Part shown: piece after piece, positions 1 to 6,061 of the stretch
Layout: every line of letters starts with the position of its first letter
Position numbering within the stretch: position 1 is the first letter of the stretch
Assembly: GCA_030039825.1 (NCBI GenBank)
Contig: JASHUV010000008.1
Span: forward strand, 1-11,792
DNA length: 11,792 nt
Direction: 5' to 3'
DNA from: Thermoplasmata archaeon
GTDB lineage: Archaea > Thermoplasmatota > Thermoplasmata > Lutacidiplasmatales > UBA184
Notes under the pieces: model-generated
The model's database searches: none
Told to the model about the DNA's origin: nothing
The model's input: only the letters and a program-made list of their open reading frames with translations
Made by a program: the position numbers and the translations under genes

Positions 1-327
1 CCGATCCTCGAGATCCTCTGCCGGGACGTCAAGGCGACCCACTCCTCCTCCGTCGCCCCGGTGGACCCGGAGCGCGTCTTCTACCTCGAGTCCCGCGGGA
101 TCCCCTCCGACTCCGCGGTGCGGCTCATCGCGGAGGGGTTCCTCTCCCACGTCCTCGAGCGCGCGCCGATCGGCGGGCTCCGCGAGCTCGCCTACCCCTT
201 CCTCGCCGCGCGGTGGGAGGGACGCCCCGTCGAGTGGAAGGACGACGCCTTCCCGGTCCTCCCGCCGATCGAGCTCACCGGGGCCGCGGGGGCGAGCGAC
301 TGGCGGTTCGACGCCAAGCTTCGGTAG
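1..327 (+). CDS. sufD: SufD, C-terminal part (Fe-S cluster assembly scaffold subunit), 5' truncated by window edge
   Basis: The frame is open from base 1 and ends in TAG, giving 108 residues of a protein that begins outside the window. Its visible start (ILCRDVKATHSSSVAPVDPE, then FYLESRGI) matches the C-terminal beta-helix end and helical tail of the SufB/SufD family, in which a D-V-K-x-x-H segment is followed by an FYLxSRG motif. The His at about visible residue 14 sits where SufD has its cluster-assembly histidine (His360 in E. coli, from memory). SufD pairs with SufB and SufC in the SufBC2D scaffold that builds Fe-S clusters in the cytoplasm. I chose SufD over a second SufB because the complete SufB is the neighbour, and because this copy has the degenerate THSSS where SufB has THEA. 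It converges on sufB with 39 bp between stops, so it is not in the sufB transcript. Its promoter lies outside the window. Confidence 0.85.
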   Translation, partial: PILEILCRDVKATHSSSVAPVDPERVFYLESRGIPSDSAVRLIAEGFLSHVLERAPIGGLRELAYPFLAARWEGRPVEWKDDAFPVLPPIELTGAAGASDWRFDAKLR

Positions 328-366
328 GGCCGGGGCCCCCTCGAGGGGAAGGCCGATCCGTCCGCC

Positions 367-2847
367 CTATCCGACGGCGCCGGTCATCTCGAGCTGGATG
401 AGCCGGTTGAGCTCGAGCGCGTAGTCGACGGGGAGTTCCTTCGCGAACTCCGCGAGGAAGCCCATCAGGATGAGATGGATGGCGTCGGACTCGTTCAGCC
501 CCCGGCTCATCAGGTAGAAGATCTGCTCCTCGCCGATCTTCCCCACGACGGCCTCGTGGGTGACGGTCGCATCCTCCTCGTGGATCTCGTTGTACGGGTA
601 GGTGTCCGAGCGGCTCAGGTCGTCCGGCAGCAGGGCGTCGCACCGAACGGCGGCCTTGACGCCCGTCGCCCCCTTCGCGATGTGGAGGAGGCCGCGGTAG
701 CTCGTCTGCCCGCCGCGGATGGCGATCGACTTCGAGACGATCTTGCTCGAGGTGTCCGGGGCGGAGTGCACGGCCTTCGCGCCGCTGTCGATGATCTGAC
801 CCTCCGAGGCGAAGGCGACGGAGAGGATGTCGGCGCGGGCGCCGCGACCCTTGAGGTAGACGGACGGGTACTTCATCGTCACCCGACTGCCCATGTTGCC
901 GTCGACCCATTCGACGAGCGAGTCCTCGTAGCCGTGGGCCCGCTTCGTGACGAGGTTGTAGACGTTCTTCGACCAGTTCTGTACCGTCGTGTAGCGGATC
1001 TTGGCGTACGGCTCCGCCACGACCTCGACGACCGCGGCGTGGAGGGAGTTCGTCGAGTAGACGGGGGCCGTGCAGTTGTGGACGGAGAACCCCTTCACGA
1101 GGTAGGTGTTGTTCGATCCGGCGACGTGGAAGTTGTGGACGTTCCCCTTGTACGGGGTGCGGCGGACCCGGCGGATCGGGACGAGGAACCCGTCCGGGAC
1201 CCGGTGGACCGCCCGGAAGCGAGTGCCCCGCGGGTGGGAGACCGTGTAGGCCCGGGCGTGCGAGATCCGCCGTCCGTCCTTCATCGTCTCCTCGAACGGT
1301 TCCCGGACGTCGATCGAGGCGTAGACCCCCTGGCGCGCCTGGAGCTCCTGGACCTGGAAGGCGAGCTGCCGGGAGGTCGTCGAGACCCGGTGCGCGGTCC
1401 CGGATCTCTCGTAGGTGTTCCCGTCCCCCCGGTAATACTTCTCGAGAAGGACCGCCTGCTTCTCGGGGGGCAGGTCCATGACGACCTTGCTCAACTGCTT
1501 CTTCCCCGCGGACGTTCCGCCGTGCCACCGGCAGAGCGTGAAGAGATCCTTCGAGGAGACCCCGATCTCGACCGCGTGCTCCGCCGGCTGCGGGGACACC
1601 CAAGGCGGCGTACCGGTGATCGCCCGGATGGCGCCCGCGAGGTCGTCGACGTGCTCGGGCTCGTCGAGGGGGACGGTGAAGGTGACGGCCTCGCCGCCGT
1701 TGATGATCCGGGTGACCCCCTCCGCGAGGTAGTAGCCGAGGACCGTGAGCTCGGGCGTGCCGAGCGACGGGTCGTCGCGGGCGGTGCGATGGATCGGGTA
1801 GTGCAGGAAGTCACCGGACCTGAGCTCGCCCGCCGGGACGAACCGGGGGCGGGCGTTCGCGAGCTTCTTCCGGTCGACCCCGGTCGTCCTCGGGGGCGCG
1901 CGGCGGGAGACCTGCACGTCCGACCTCGGGACCGAGAGGACCGGGTGCTCGGGGGTCAGCTGGAAGGCATTCCCCACGGAGACCGGAGTGATGTCGATGA
2001 GGTCGCCGTCGTAGGGGCGGACCATCGTCCTCTCGACCGTGGTCGCGACGCCGTCGCTGTTGACGACCTCCTGGCCCTCGGTGAGGGACTCGATCGGGGC
2101 GAGGGCGTCCCCCGTCAGGACCTCCTCCCCGACGGGAAGGCAGCCCTCGATGTAGTGGACCTTCGCGCCCTTGTCCGCGACGATGAGCGTCCTCTCGAAC
2201 TGGCCGACGTTCTTCGCGTTGATGCGGAAGTACGCTTGGAGGGGGATGCCGGCGTCGACCCCGGGGGGGACGTAGACGAAGCTGCCGCCGGACCAGACGG
2301 CGCTGTTGAGCGCCGAGAACTTGTTGTCGTTATAGGGGACGATCTTGCCGAAGTACTTCCGGACGATGTCCGGGTACTTCTGGACGGCCGTGTCGGTGTC
2401 GGTGAAGACGACGCCCTTCTTCTCGAGGTCCTCGCGGATCTTGTGGTAGACGGTGCCGCTGTCGTACTGGGCACCAACGCCCCCGAAGAACTCCCGCTCC
2501 GCCTTCGGGATCCCGAGCTTCTCGAAGGTGTTCTTGATGTCGGCCGGCAGGTCCTCCCACTTGCGCTTCGTCTCGCCCTCGGCGAGCGGGTTCGCGTAGT
2601 AGGTGTAGGCGTCGAAATCGATCTCGTCGAGCGAGGGGCCCCAGTCCGGCATCGGCCGCTCGAGGAAGTGCTCGAACGCCCGGAGACGGTACTCCCGCAT
2701 CCATTCCGGCTCGTTCTTCAGGCGGGAGATCTCCTCGACGATCGCCCGGCTCAGGCCCCGGGCGGTCCGGACCTTGTAGGTCTCCGGATCCTTGAAGTCG
2801 TACCGCGTGTAATCGAGCGGCTGGACCTCCGACGTGGACGGGCTCAT
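367..2847 (-). CDS. sufB: SufB precursor with in-frame intein (Fe-S cluster assembly scaffold)
   Basis: The 826-residue precursor is a normal SufB (about 470 residues) interrupted by an intein at residues 236-591. The N-extein (1-235) holds typical SufB blocks such as GGVGAQYDS (122-130), PYNDNKFSALNSAVWSGGSF (171-190), VYVPPGV and VHYIEG. The C-extein starts CTAPVYS (592) and carries the NMGSRVTMKYPS block, the RCDALL motif with Cys736 (equivalent to E. coli SufB Cys405), THEA with His764/Glu765 (equivalent to the His433/Glu434 region) and FYLMSRGL. Removing the intein restores a continuous VHYIEG-CTAPVYS. SufB forms the SufBC2D complex with SufC and SufD and is the main site where sulfur and iron are assembled. 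The ATG lies six bases after a GAGGGA Shine-Dalgarno match (2854-2859) and 35 bases from a TATA box. Production of active SufB requires protein splicing. The only SufB in view is this interrupted one. Confidence 0.95.
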   Translation of the reverse strand: MSPSTSEVQPLDYTRYDFKDPETYKVRTARGLSRAIVEEISRLKNEPEWMREYRLRAFEHFLERPMPDWGPSLDEIDFDAYTYYANPLAEGETKRKWEDLPADIKNTFEKLGIPKAEREFFGGVGAQYDSGTVYHKIREDLEKKGVVFTDTDTAVQKYPDIVRKYFGKIVPYNDNKFSALNSAVWSGGSFVYVPPGVDAGIPLQAYFRINAKNVGQFERTLIVADKGAKVHYIEGCLPVGEEVLTGDALAPIESLTEGQEVVNSDGVATTVERTMVRPYDGDLIDITPVSVGNAFQLTPEHPVLSVPRSDVQVSRRAPPRTTGVDRKKLANARPRFVPAGELRSGDFLHYPIHRTARDDPSLGTPELTVLGYYLAEGVTRIINGGEAVTFTVPLDEPEHVDDLAGAIRAITGTPPWVSPQPAEHAVEIGVSSKDLFTLCRWHGGTSAGKKQLSKVVMDLPPEKQAVLLEKYYRGDGNTYERSGTAHRVSTTSRQLAFQVQELQARQGVYASIDVREPFEETMKDGRRISHARAYTVSHPRGTRFRAVHRVPDGFLVPIRRVRRTPYKGNVHNFHVAGSNNTYLVKGFSVHNCTAPVYSTNSLHAAVVEVVAEPYAKIRYTTVQNWSKNVYNLVTKRAHGYEDSLVEWVDGNMGSRVTMKYPSVYLKGRGARADILSVAFASEGQIIDSGAKAVHSAPDTSSKIVSKSIAIRGGQTSYRGLLHIAKGATGVKAAVRCDALLPDDLSRSDTYPYNEIHEEDATVTHEAVVGKIGEEQIFYLMSRGLNESDAIHLILMGFLAEFAKELPVDYALELNRLIQLEMTGAVG
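1075..2142 (-). mobile_element. SufB intein with LAGLIDADG-type homing endonuclease domain
   Basis: These 356 codons (precursor residues 236-591) interrupt SufB in frame. Splicing blocks are visible. Block A starts with Cys236 (CLPVGEEVLTG). Block B has TPEHPVL (298-304), with the Thr and His of the TxxH motif. Block F runs VHNFHVAGSNNTYLVKGF, ending in His590-Asn591 and followed by Cys592 as the +1 nucleophile. The two dodecapeptide endonuclease motifs are LGYYLAEG (370-377, acidic Glu376) and LLEKYYRGDG (467-476, acidic Asp475), with a lysine-rich linker region (KKQLSKVV) before the second. Because both acidic residues and all splicing residues are present, I infer an active splicing element and possibly a live endonuclease. 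By eye the element is as GC-rich as its host gene, which argues for long residence or a donor of like composition. Confidence 0.95.
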
Positions 2848-2853
2848 CGTTCT

Positions 2854-2886
2854 TCCCTCAATTCCATCACCTAAGCGTATTTAAAT
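2854..2886 (-). promoter_or_regulatory. sufB core promoter (TATA box) and Shine-Dalgarno
   Basis: On the minus strand an AT-only 9-mer, ATTTAAATA (2886 to 2878), stands out in otherwise GC-rich DNA. It matches the archaeal TATA box. Its centre is 35 nt upstream of the sufB ATG. With the usual archaeal spacing of about 25 nt, transcription should start around 2856-2858, which gives a leader of only some 10 nt. A GAGGGA match to the 16S anti-Shine-Dalgarno lies at 2859-2854, six bases before the ATG, so the mRNA would begin at or within it. The sequence just upstream of the TATA box is not an obvious purine-rich BRE. Confidence 0.7.
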
Positions 2887-2891
2887 GGTCG

Positions 2892-2908
2892 GTCGCGGCC
2901 GTCGCGAC
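2892..2908. promoter_or_regulatory. Perfect dyad next to the sufB TATA box, possible operator
   Basis: GTCGCG (2892-2897) and CGCGAC (2903-2908) form a perfect 6-bp inverted repeat around a 5-base spacer. The dyad starts six bases upstream (relative to sufB transcription) of the TATA box, where the BRE and TFB contacts lie. It is therefore well placed for a repressor or activator site. In DNA this rich in G and C such short dyads arise easily by chance, and no second copy is visible at the sufC promoter. Confidence 0.3.
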
Positions 2909-2920
2909 GAGGGGCGGCCG

Positions 2921-2945
2921 GGGCCGGCCGTCGTCCGGCCGGCCC
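2921..2945. other. Strong GC hairpin between sufS and sufB
   Basis: GGGCCGGCCG (2921-2930) and CGGCCGGCCC (2936-2945) form a perfect 10-bp stem with a 5-base loop. It begins 19 bases after the sufS stop codon in the direction of sufS transcription and lies upstream of the sufB TATA box. It could end, pause or protect the 3' end of the sufC-sufS mRNA. No T-run follows it on the minus strand, so it does not fit a bacterial-type intrinsic terminator or the U-rich terminators typical of archaea. Confidence 0.5.
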
Positions 2946-2964
2946 TCGGACGTCGCCGCGTCGC

Positions 2965-4221
2965 TCAGCCCGCGACCGGTGCCCGCCGCTCGTGGCCGGC
3001 GAAGATCCGGACGACCTCACCGAGGGCATCGAACAGCCGATCGATGTCGGCCTCGCTGTTGTAGATGTAGGGGCTCGCCCGGGAGAGCGCCGAGACCTTC
3101 AGGCGGTCCATGAGCGGGCCGGCGCAGTGCTGACCGCTGCGGATCGCCACCCCCTGGGCATCGACGATGCTCGCGACATCGTGGGCGTGGACGCCATCGA
3201 CCGCGAAGGCGAAGACCGCCTCCCGGTCCGACCCGGGCGGGGGACCGTAGGTCGTCAGCCGTCCCGGGAAGTCCTCCTGCGCCCGCCGGACGGCCCGCGT
3301 GAGCATCCTCTGCTCGTGCTCGGCGATCGCCTCCCACCCCAGGGCGTCGAGGTAGTCGGCGGCCGCGGCGAGCCCGATCGCCCCGGCGATGTTCGGCGTG
3401 CCCGCCTCGAACTTGGCGGGGGGGTCCCGGAAGGCGACGCGGTCCTGGTGGACCTCCCGGATCATCTCCCCGCCACCCAGGGCGGGCGGCAGCGTGTCGA
3501 GCAGGGATCGCCGCGCCCACAGGACCCCGATCCCGGTCGGGCCGAGCATCTTGTGGCCGGAGAAGACGAGGAGGTCCGCGCCGAGCGCCTGGACGTCCAC
3601 CCGCCGGTGCGGAACGGCCTGCGCGGCGTCCACGAGGAGGAGCGACCCCGCCGCGTGGACCTTCTCGGCGATCGACCGGATCGGGTTGACCGTCCCGAGC
3701 ACGTTCGAGACGTAGGTCACCGTGACGAGGTCGGGTCGGCGGGCCAGCTTGCGGTCAAGGTCGGCGAGGTCGAGCCGGCCGTCCTCGTCGATGTCGACGA
3801 AGTCGACGGCGAGGCCCCGGTCGGCGCGCAGGAGCTGCCACGGGACGATGTTCGAATGGTGCTCCATCACGGTCGTGACGACCCGGCCCCCCGACTTCAG
3901 GCGCTCCCGGGACAGGCTCGTGGCAACGACATTGATCGCCTCGGTGGCGCCCCGCACGAAGACGACCTCCGAGGGGTCCGACGCGTGGAGGAACCGGGCC
4001 ATGCGGGTCCGAGCGCCCTCGTAGGCCTCGGTCGCCTCCTCCGAGAGCTGATAGGCGCCCCGGTGGACGTTCGCGTTGAGCCGCTCGTAGTAGTCGCAGA
4101 CCGCCCGCACGACGGGACGGGGCTTCTGGCTCGTCGCCGCCGAGTCGAGGTAGACGAGGGGTTTCCCGTGGACGGTCCGCTCGAGGATCGGGAAGTCCGC
4201 GCGGACGCGCGCCCAGTCCAT
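2965..4221 (-). CDS. sufS: SufS, group II cysteine desulfurase
   Basis: This 418-residue PLP enzyme, the normal length for SufS, takes sulfur from cysteine as an enzyme persulfide and passes it to the SufBCD scaffold. The family start is present (FPILERTVHGKPLVYLDSAA, 10-29), along with the cofactor-contacting EHHSN (120-124), VDAAQ with Asp198, SGHKMLGPTG with the PLP-binding Lys224, and the active-site loop RSGQHCAGPL with Cys366. The short RSGxHC loop places it in group II (SufS/CsdA) rather than group I (IscS/NifS). The ATG is 15 bases downstream of the sufC stop, with GGAG close before it, so it is most likely co-transcribed with sufC. No SufE or SufU partner is encoded in the window. 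A rhodanese domain lies in the nearby E1-like gene and could be another sulfur acceptor, but that is inference. Confidence 0.95.
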   Translation of the reverse strand: MDWARVRADFPILERTVHGKPLVYLDSAATSQKPRPVVRAVCDYYERLNANVHRGAYQLSEEATEAYEGARTRMARFLHASDPSEVVFVRGATEAINVVATSLSRERLKSGGRVVTTVMEHHSNIVPWQLLRADRGLAVDFVDIDEDGRLDLADLDRKLARRPDLVTVTYVSNVLGTVNPIRSIAEKVHAAGSLLLVDAAQAVPHRRVDVQALGADLLVFSGHKMLGPTGIGVLWARRSLLDTLPPALGGGEMIREVHQDRVAFRDPPAKFEAGTPNIAGAIGLAAAADYLDALGWEAIAEHEQRMLTRAVRRAQEDFPGRLTTYGPPPGSDREAVFAFAVDGVHAHDVASIVDAQGVAIRSGQHCAGPLMDRLKVSALSRASPYIYNSEADIDRLFDALGEVVRIFAGHERRAPVAG

Positions 4222-4236
4222 CTCTCCGGACCCCGC

Positions 4237-5007
4237 CTACGCCGCCGGGGTGGAGCCGGCCCGGACCCAGTCGTACCCCTTCGCCTCGAGCTCCTCGGCG
4301 AGCTCCCGGCCGCCCGAGAGCGCGACCACCCCGTCCACCATGACGTGGACGCGGTCCGGCCTCAGGTACTTCAGGATGCGCTGGTAGTGCGTGATCACGA
4401 GGATCCCGGCGTCGGGCCGGTGGAGCTTCGCGACCGTCTCGCCGACGGAGCGGACCGCGTCGATGTCGAGGCCGGAGTCCGGCTCGTCGAGGATGGCGAA
4501 CGTCGGGGCGAGCGTCGCCATCTGGAGGACCTCGACGCGCTTCTTCTCGCCGCCGCTGAACCCTTCGTTGAGGGAGCGCTTGAGCAGAGAGGGGTCCATC
4601 CCGAGATAGTCGAGGTGCGTGTCGAGGTCCTTCCCGAACGTCTCGGCGTCGGCGTTCTCGGCGGTGTGACGCTGCATGTACGCCGTCCAGAGGAACTTCG
4701 AGAGCGAGAGCCCGGAGACCTCCTGGGGGTACTGGAACCCGAGGAAGAGGCCGGCCCGGGAGCGCTGATCGACCGGGAGCGCCAGCAGGTCCTTCCCGTC
4801 GAGCGTCGCGCGGCCCCGGGTGACCTTGTACTTCGGGTGGCCCATCAGGGCGTAGGCGAGCGTGCTCTTCCCGGAGCCGTTCGGGCCCATCAGGGCGGTG
4901 ATCTCCCCGCTCGAGAGCGTCAGGTCGACGCCCTTCAGGATCTCCTTGCCCGCGACCTCGGCGTGCAGCCCCTCGATGACGAGCGTGTGCCGCGGGGCCT
5001 CCGGCAT
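4237..5007 (-). CDS. sufC: SufC, ABC-type ATPase of the SUF complex
   Basis: This 256-residue protein has the usual SufC length. In order it carries Walker A GPNGSGKST (41-49), the Q-loop in GFQYPQEV (Gln92), the SufC-type signature FSGGEKKR (150-157), Walker B AILDEPDSGLD (171-181) and the switch histidine His207 in VITHYQR. The signature SGGEKKR and DEPDSGLD are characteristic of SufC and distinguish it from transporter ATPases. SufC dimerises on SufB-SufD and drives conformational change during Fe-S cluster assembly in the cytoplasm; it is not a membrane transporter. The ATG follows GAGG (5012-5015) by four bases. The gene is first in a likely sufC-sufS transcript that starts from the shared divergent promoter facing the SufR-like regulator. 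Confidence 0.96.
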   Translation of the reverse strand: MPEAPRHTLVIEGLHAEVAGKEILKGVDLTLSSGEITALMGPNGSGKSTLAYALMGHPKYKVTRGRATLDGKDLLALPVDQRSRAGLFLGFQYPQEVSGLSLSKFLWTAYMQRHTAENADAETFGKDLDTHLDYLGMDPSLLKRSLNEGFSGGEKKRVEVLQMATLAPTFAILDEPDSGLDIDAVRSVGETVAKLHRPDAGILVITHYQRILKYLRPDRVHVMVDGVVALSGGRELAEELEAKGYDWVRAGSTPAA

Positions 5008-5033
5008 GGAACCTCGGGCCGCGCAGCCGGCAC

Positions 5034-5051
5034 CGTAATTTAAATATTTCG
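5034..5051. promoter_or_regulatory. Shared divergent core promoter and imperfect dyad between sufC and the SufR-like regulator
   Basis: The only AT-rich island of the 97-bp divergent gap is CGTAATTTAAATATTTCG. It offers TATTTAAAT for leftward sufC (centre about 5042, 35 nt from the ATG) and TTTAAATA (5039-5046) for the rightward regulator, whose expected start near 5068 gives a leader of about 37 nt. The whole 18-mer is an imperfect dyad: 6 of 9 pairs match about a centre between 5042 and 5043, with matching CG ends. One TATA element may therefore serve both directions, and a dimeric regulator bound here would block both. Which direction TBP/TFB favours cannot be told from sequence. Confidence 0.6.
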
Positions 5052-5104
5052 TTGTGTGTTAATTCGGCCGCGCTCCGAGAGGGGTCCGAGGCGGGATTTC
5101 GAGG

Positions 5105-5752
5105 ATGGCGGGATCGACGAGCCCCGTGGAATCGGGCACGCGCGGTCGGATCCTCGAGGAGCTCGCGGTCTCGCCGAAGACCGCCCGGGACCTCTCGAAG
5201 AGCCTCGGCATCCAGGAGAGCGCCGCCCGCGGTCACCTCGACCGCCTCGAGGCGCGCGGGCTCGTCGTGCCGACGTTCCGGCGCGAGGGCGTCGGCCGCC
5301 CGAGGAAGCGCTACCTCCTCACGCCGCAGGGGCGTGAGCTCTTCCCGCGGCGCTACGAGATGCTCCTCGACTCGGTCATGGGCGAGCTGATCACCCGCGA
5401 GGGGGAGCCGTACGTCGCCTCGCTCTTCGCGGACGCGGCGCGCTCCCTCGCCCGGCAGATCGCCGGGGAGATCCCTCAGGGAGGGTCCTCGCACGAACGT
5501 GCCACGGCCCTCGCGGCCGCGCTCAACCAGCTCGGCTTCCGGTGCACGATCGAGGAGGCCCCCGACGGGACGCTCAAGATCGTGCGGACGAACTGCGTCT
5601 TCCGTCACTCCGCCCTCGCCCACGCGCCGCTCATCTGCGACGTCTTCGACAAGAACCTCACCGAGGGCCTCCTCGGCCAGAGCGGCCTCGGGCTCCAGGA
5701 CTCCATCACGCGGGGCGGCGCCTGCTGCACCCACCTGATCCGCCTGACCTAG
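5105..5752 (+). CDS. sufR: SufR-like winged-helix transcriptional regulator with probable Fe-S cysteines
   Basis: This 215-residue protein begins with a winged helix-turn-helix domain (about 12-80). The recognition part is RDLSKSLGIQESAARGHLDRLEARGLV, a helix-turn-helix pattern, and the wing is GRPRKRYLLTPQGRELFPRRY, a pattern typical of the SufR/ArsR-like group. The C-terminal domain has NCVFRHSALAH (Cys164), LICDVF (Cys178) and GGACCTHLI (Cys207/Cys208). This matches the spaced cysteines by which SufR proteins of cyanobacteria and actinobacteria hold an Fe-S cluster. SufR represses suf genes when its cluster is intact, and release raises SUF expression. Here the gene faces sufC across a shared promoter, as expected for an autoregulated repressor of the locus. 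The ATG is the first in frame after the TATA box; a GAGG lies directly against it and GGCGGG further up. Direct cluster binding is inferred from the cysteines. Confidence 0.85.
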   Translation: MAGSTSPVESGTRGRILEELAVSPKTARDLSKSLGIQESAARGHLDRLEARGLVVPTFRREGVGRPRKRYLLTPQGRELFPRRYEMLLDSVMGELITREGEPYVASLFADAARSLARQIAGEIPQGGSSHERATALAAALNQLGFRCTIEEAPDGTLKIVRTNCVFRHSALAHAPLICDVFDKNLTEGLLGQSGLGLQDSITRGGACCTHLIRLT

Positions 5753-5779
5753 GCAGGACGCGCGGCCTCGGGGGGCGGC

Positions 5780-6058
5780 ATGGCCGGCGCGGTGATCGAG
5801 CTCCCAGTGGCGATCGCCCGGTCGGGCTCGGGGGTTCGGCCGCGTCGCACCGGCGCCTCGACGGTCGGCGAGGCCCTCCGCGAGCTCGCCGAGACCGAGC
5901 CCGCCCTGGGGGCCCAGCTCTTCGCCGCGCCGGGTCGGTTGCGGCGCTCCTTCGTCCTCCTCGTGAACGGCGTCGACGTGCGCAACCTCGAGGGGGAACG
6001 GACCGAGCTCCACGAGGGGGACCGGCTCGCGGTCGTGGCGGCCCTTTCGGGGGGGTAG
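5780..6058 (+). CDS. ThiS/MoaD-family ubiquitin-like sulfur carrier (SAMP-like)
   Basis: This 92-residue protein has the beta-grasp pattern of MoaD/ThiS: ASTVGEALRELAETEPAL (27-43) as the helix-forming segment, FVLLVNGVDVRNLEG (58-72), then ELHEGDRLAVVAALSGG ending in the Gly-Gly needed for adenylation and thiocarboxylate or isopeptide formation. The terminal diglycine and NG-x-x-x-x segment support the family, but sequence cannot tell MoaD (molybdopterin synthase), ThiS (thiamine), tRNA thiolation carrier or protein-modifying SAMP apart. It starts 27 bases after the regulator stop, and its stop is three bases before the E1-like gene, so the two are almost certainly translated together. No MoaE, ThiG or tRNA thiolase is in view to settle the pathway. 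Confidence 0.85.
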   Translation: MAGAVIELPVAIARSGSGVRPRRTGASTVGEALRELAETEPALGAQLFAAPGRLRRSFVLLVNGVDVRNLEGERTELHEGDRLAVVAALSGG

Positions 6059-6061
6059 CGG

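Noticed and set aside
337..348. Palindrome CCCCTCGAGGGG between the sufD and sufB stops as a bidirectional terminator
   Set aside because: As a hairpin it allows only about a 4-bp stem once a loop is formed, and no T-run follows on either strand. In GC-rich DNA this is weak evidence.
367..2847. SufB as two genes or a frameshifted pseudogene because of the extra 356 residues
   Set aside because: The frame is continuous, and the insert begins with Cys and ends in His-Asn before Cys with all intein blocks in order, so it is an intein and not a decayed gene.
475..2874. A 799-codon open frame on the plus strand across sufB
   Set aside because: It is antisense to a clearly recognised SufB with intein. 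Its product is rich in Arg, Asp, Val and Gly with no recognisable motif, the usual result of high G+C at third codon positions.
2921..2945. The GC hairpin read as a bacterial-type intrinsic terminator of sufS
   Set aside because: There is no T-rich stretch after the stem on the minus strand, and archaeal termination depends mainly on U-runs. It is kept only as a hairpin of unknown role.
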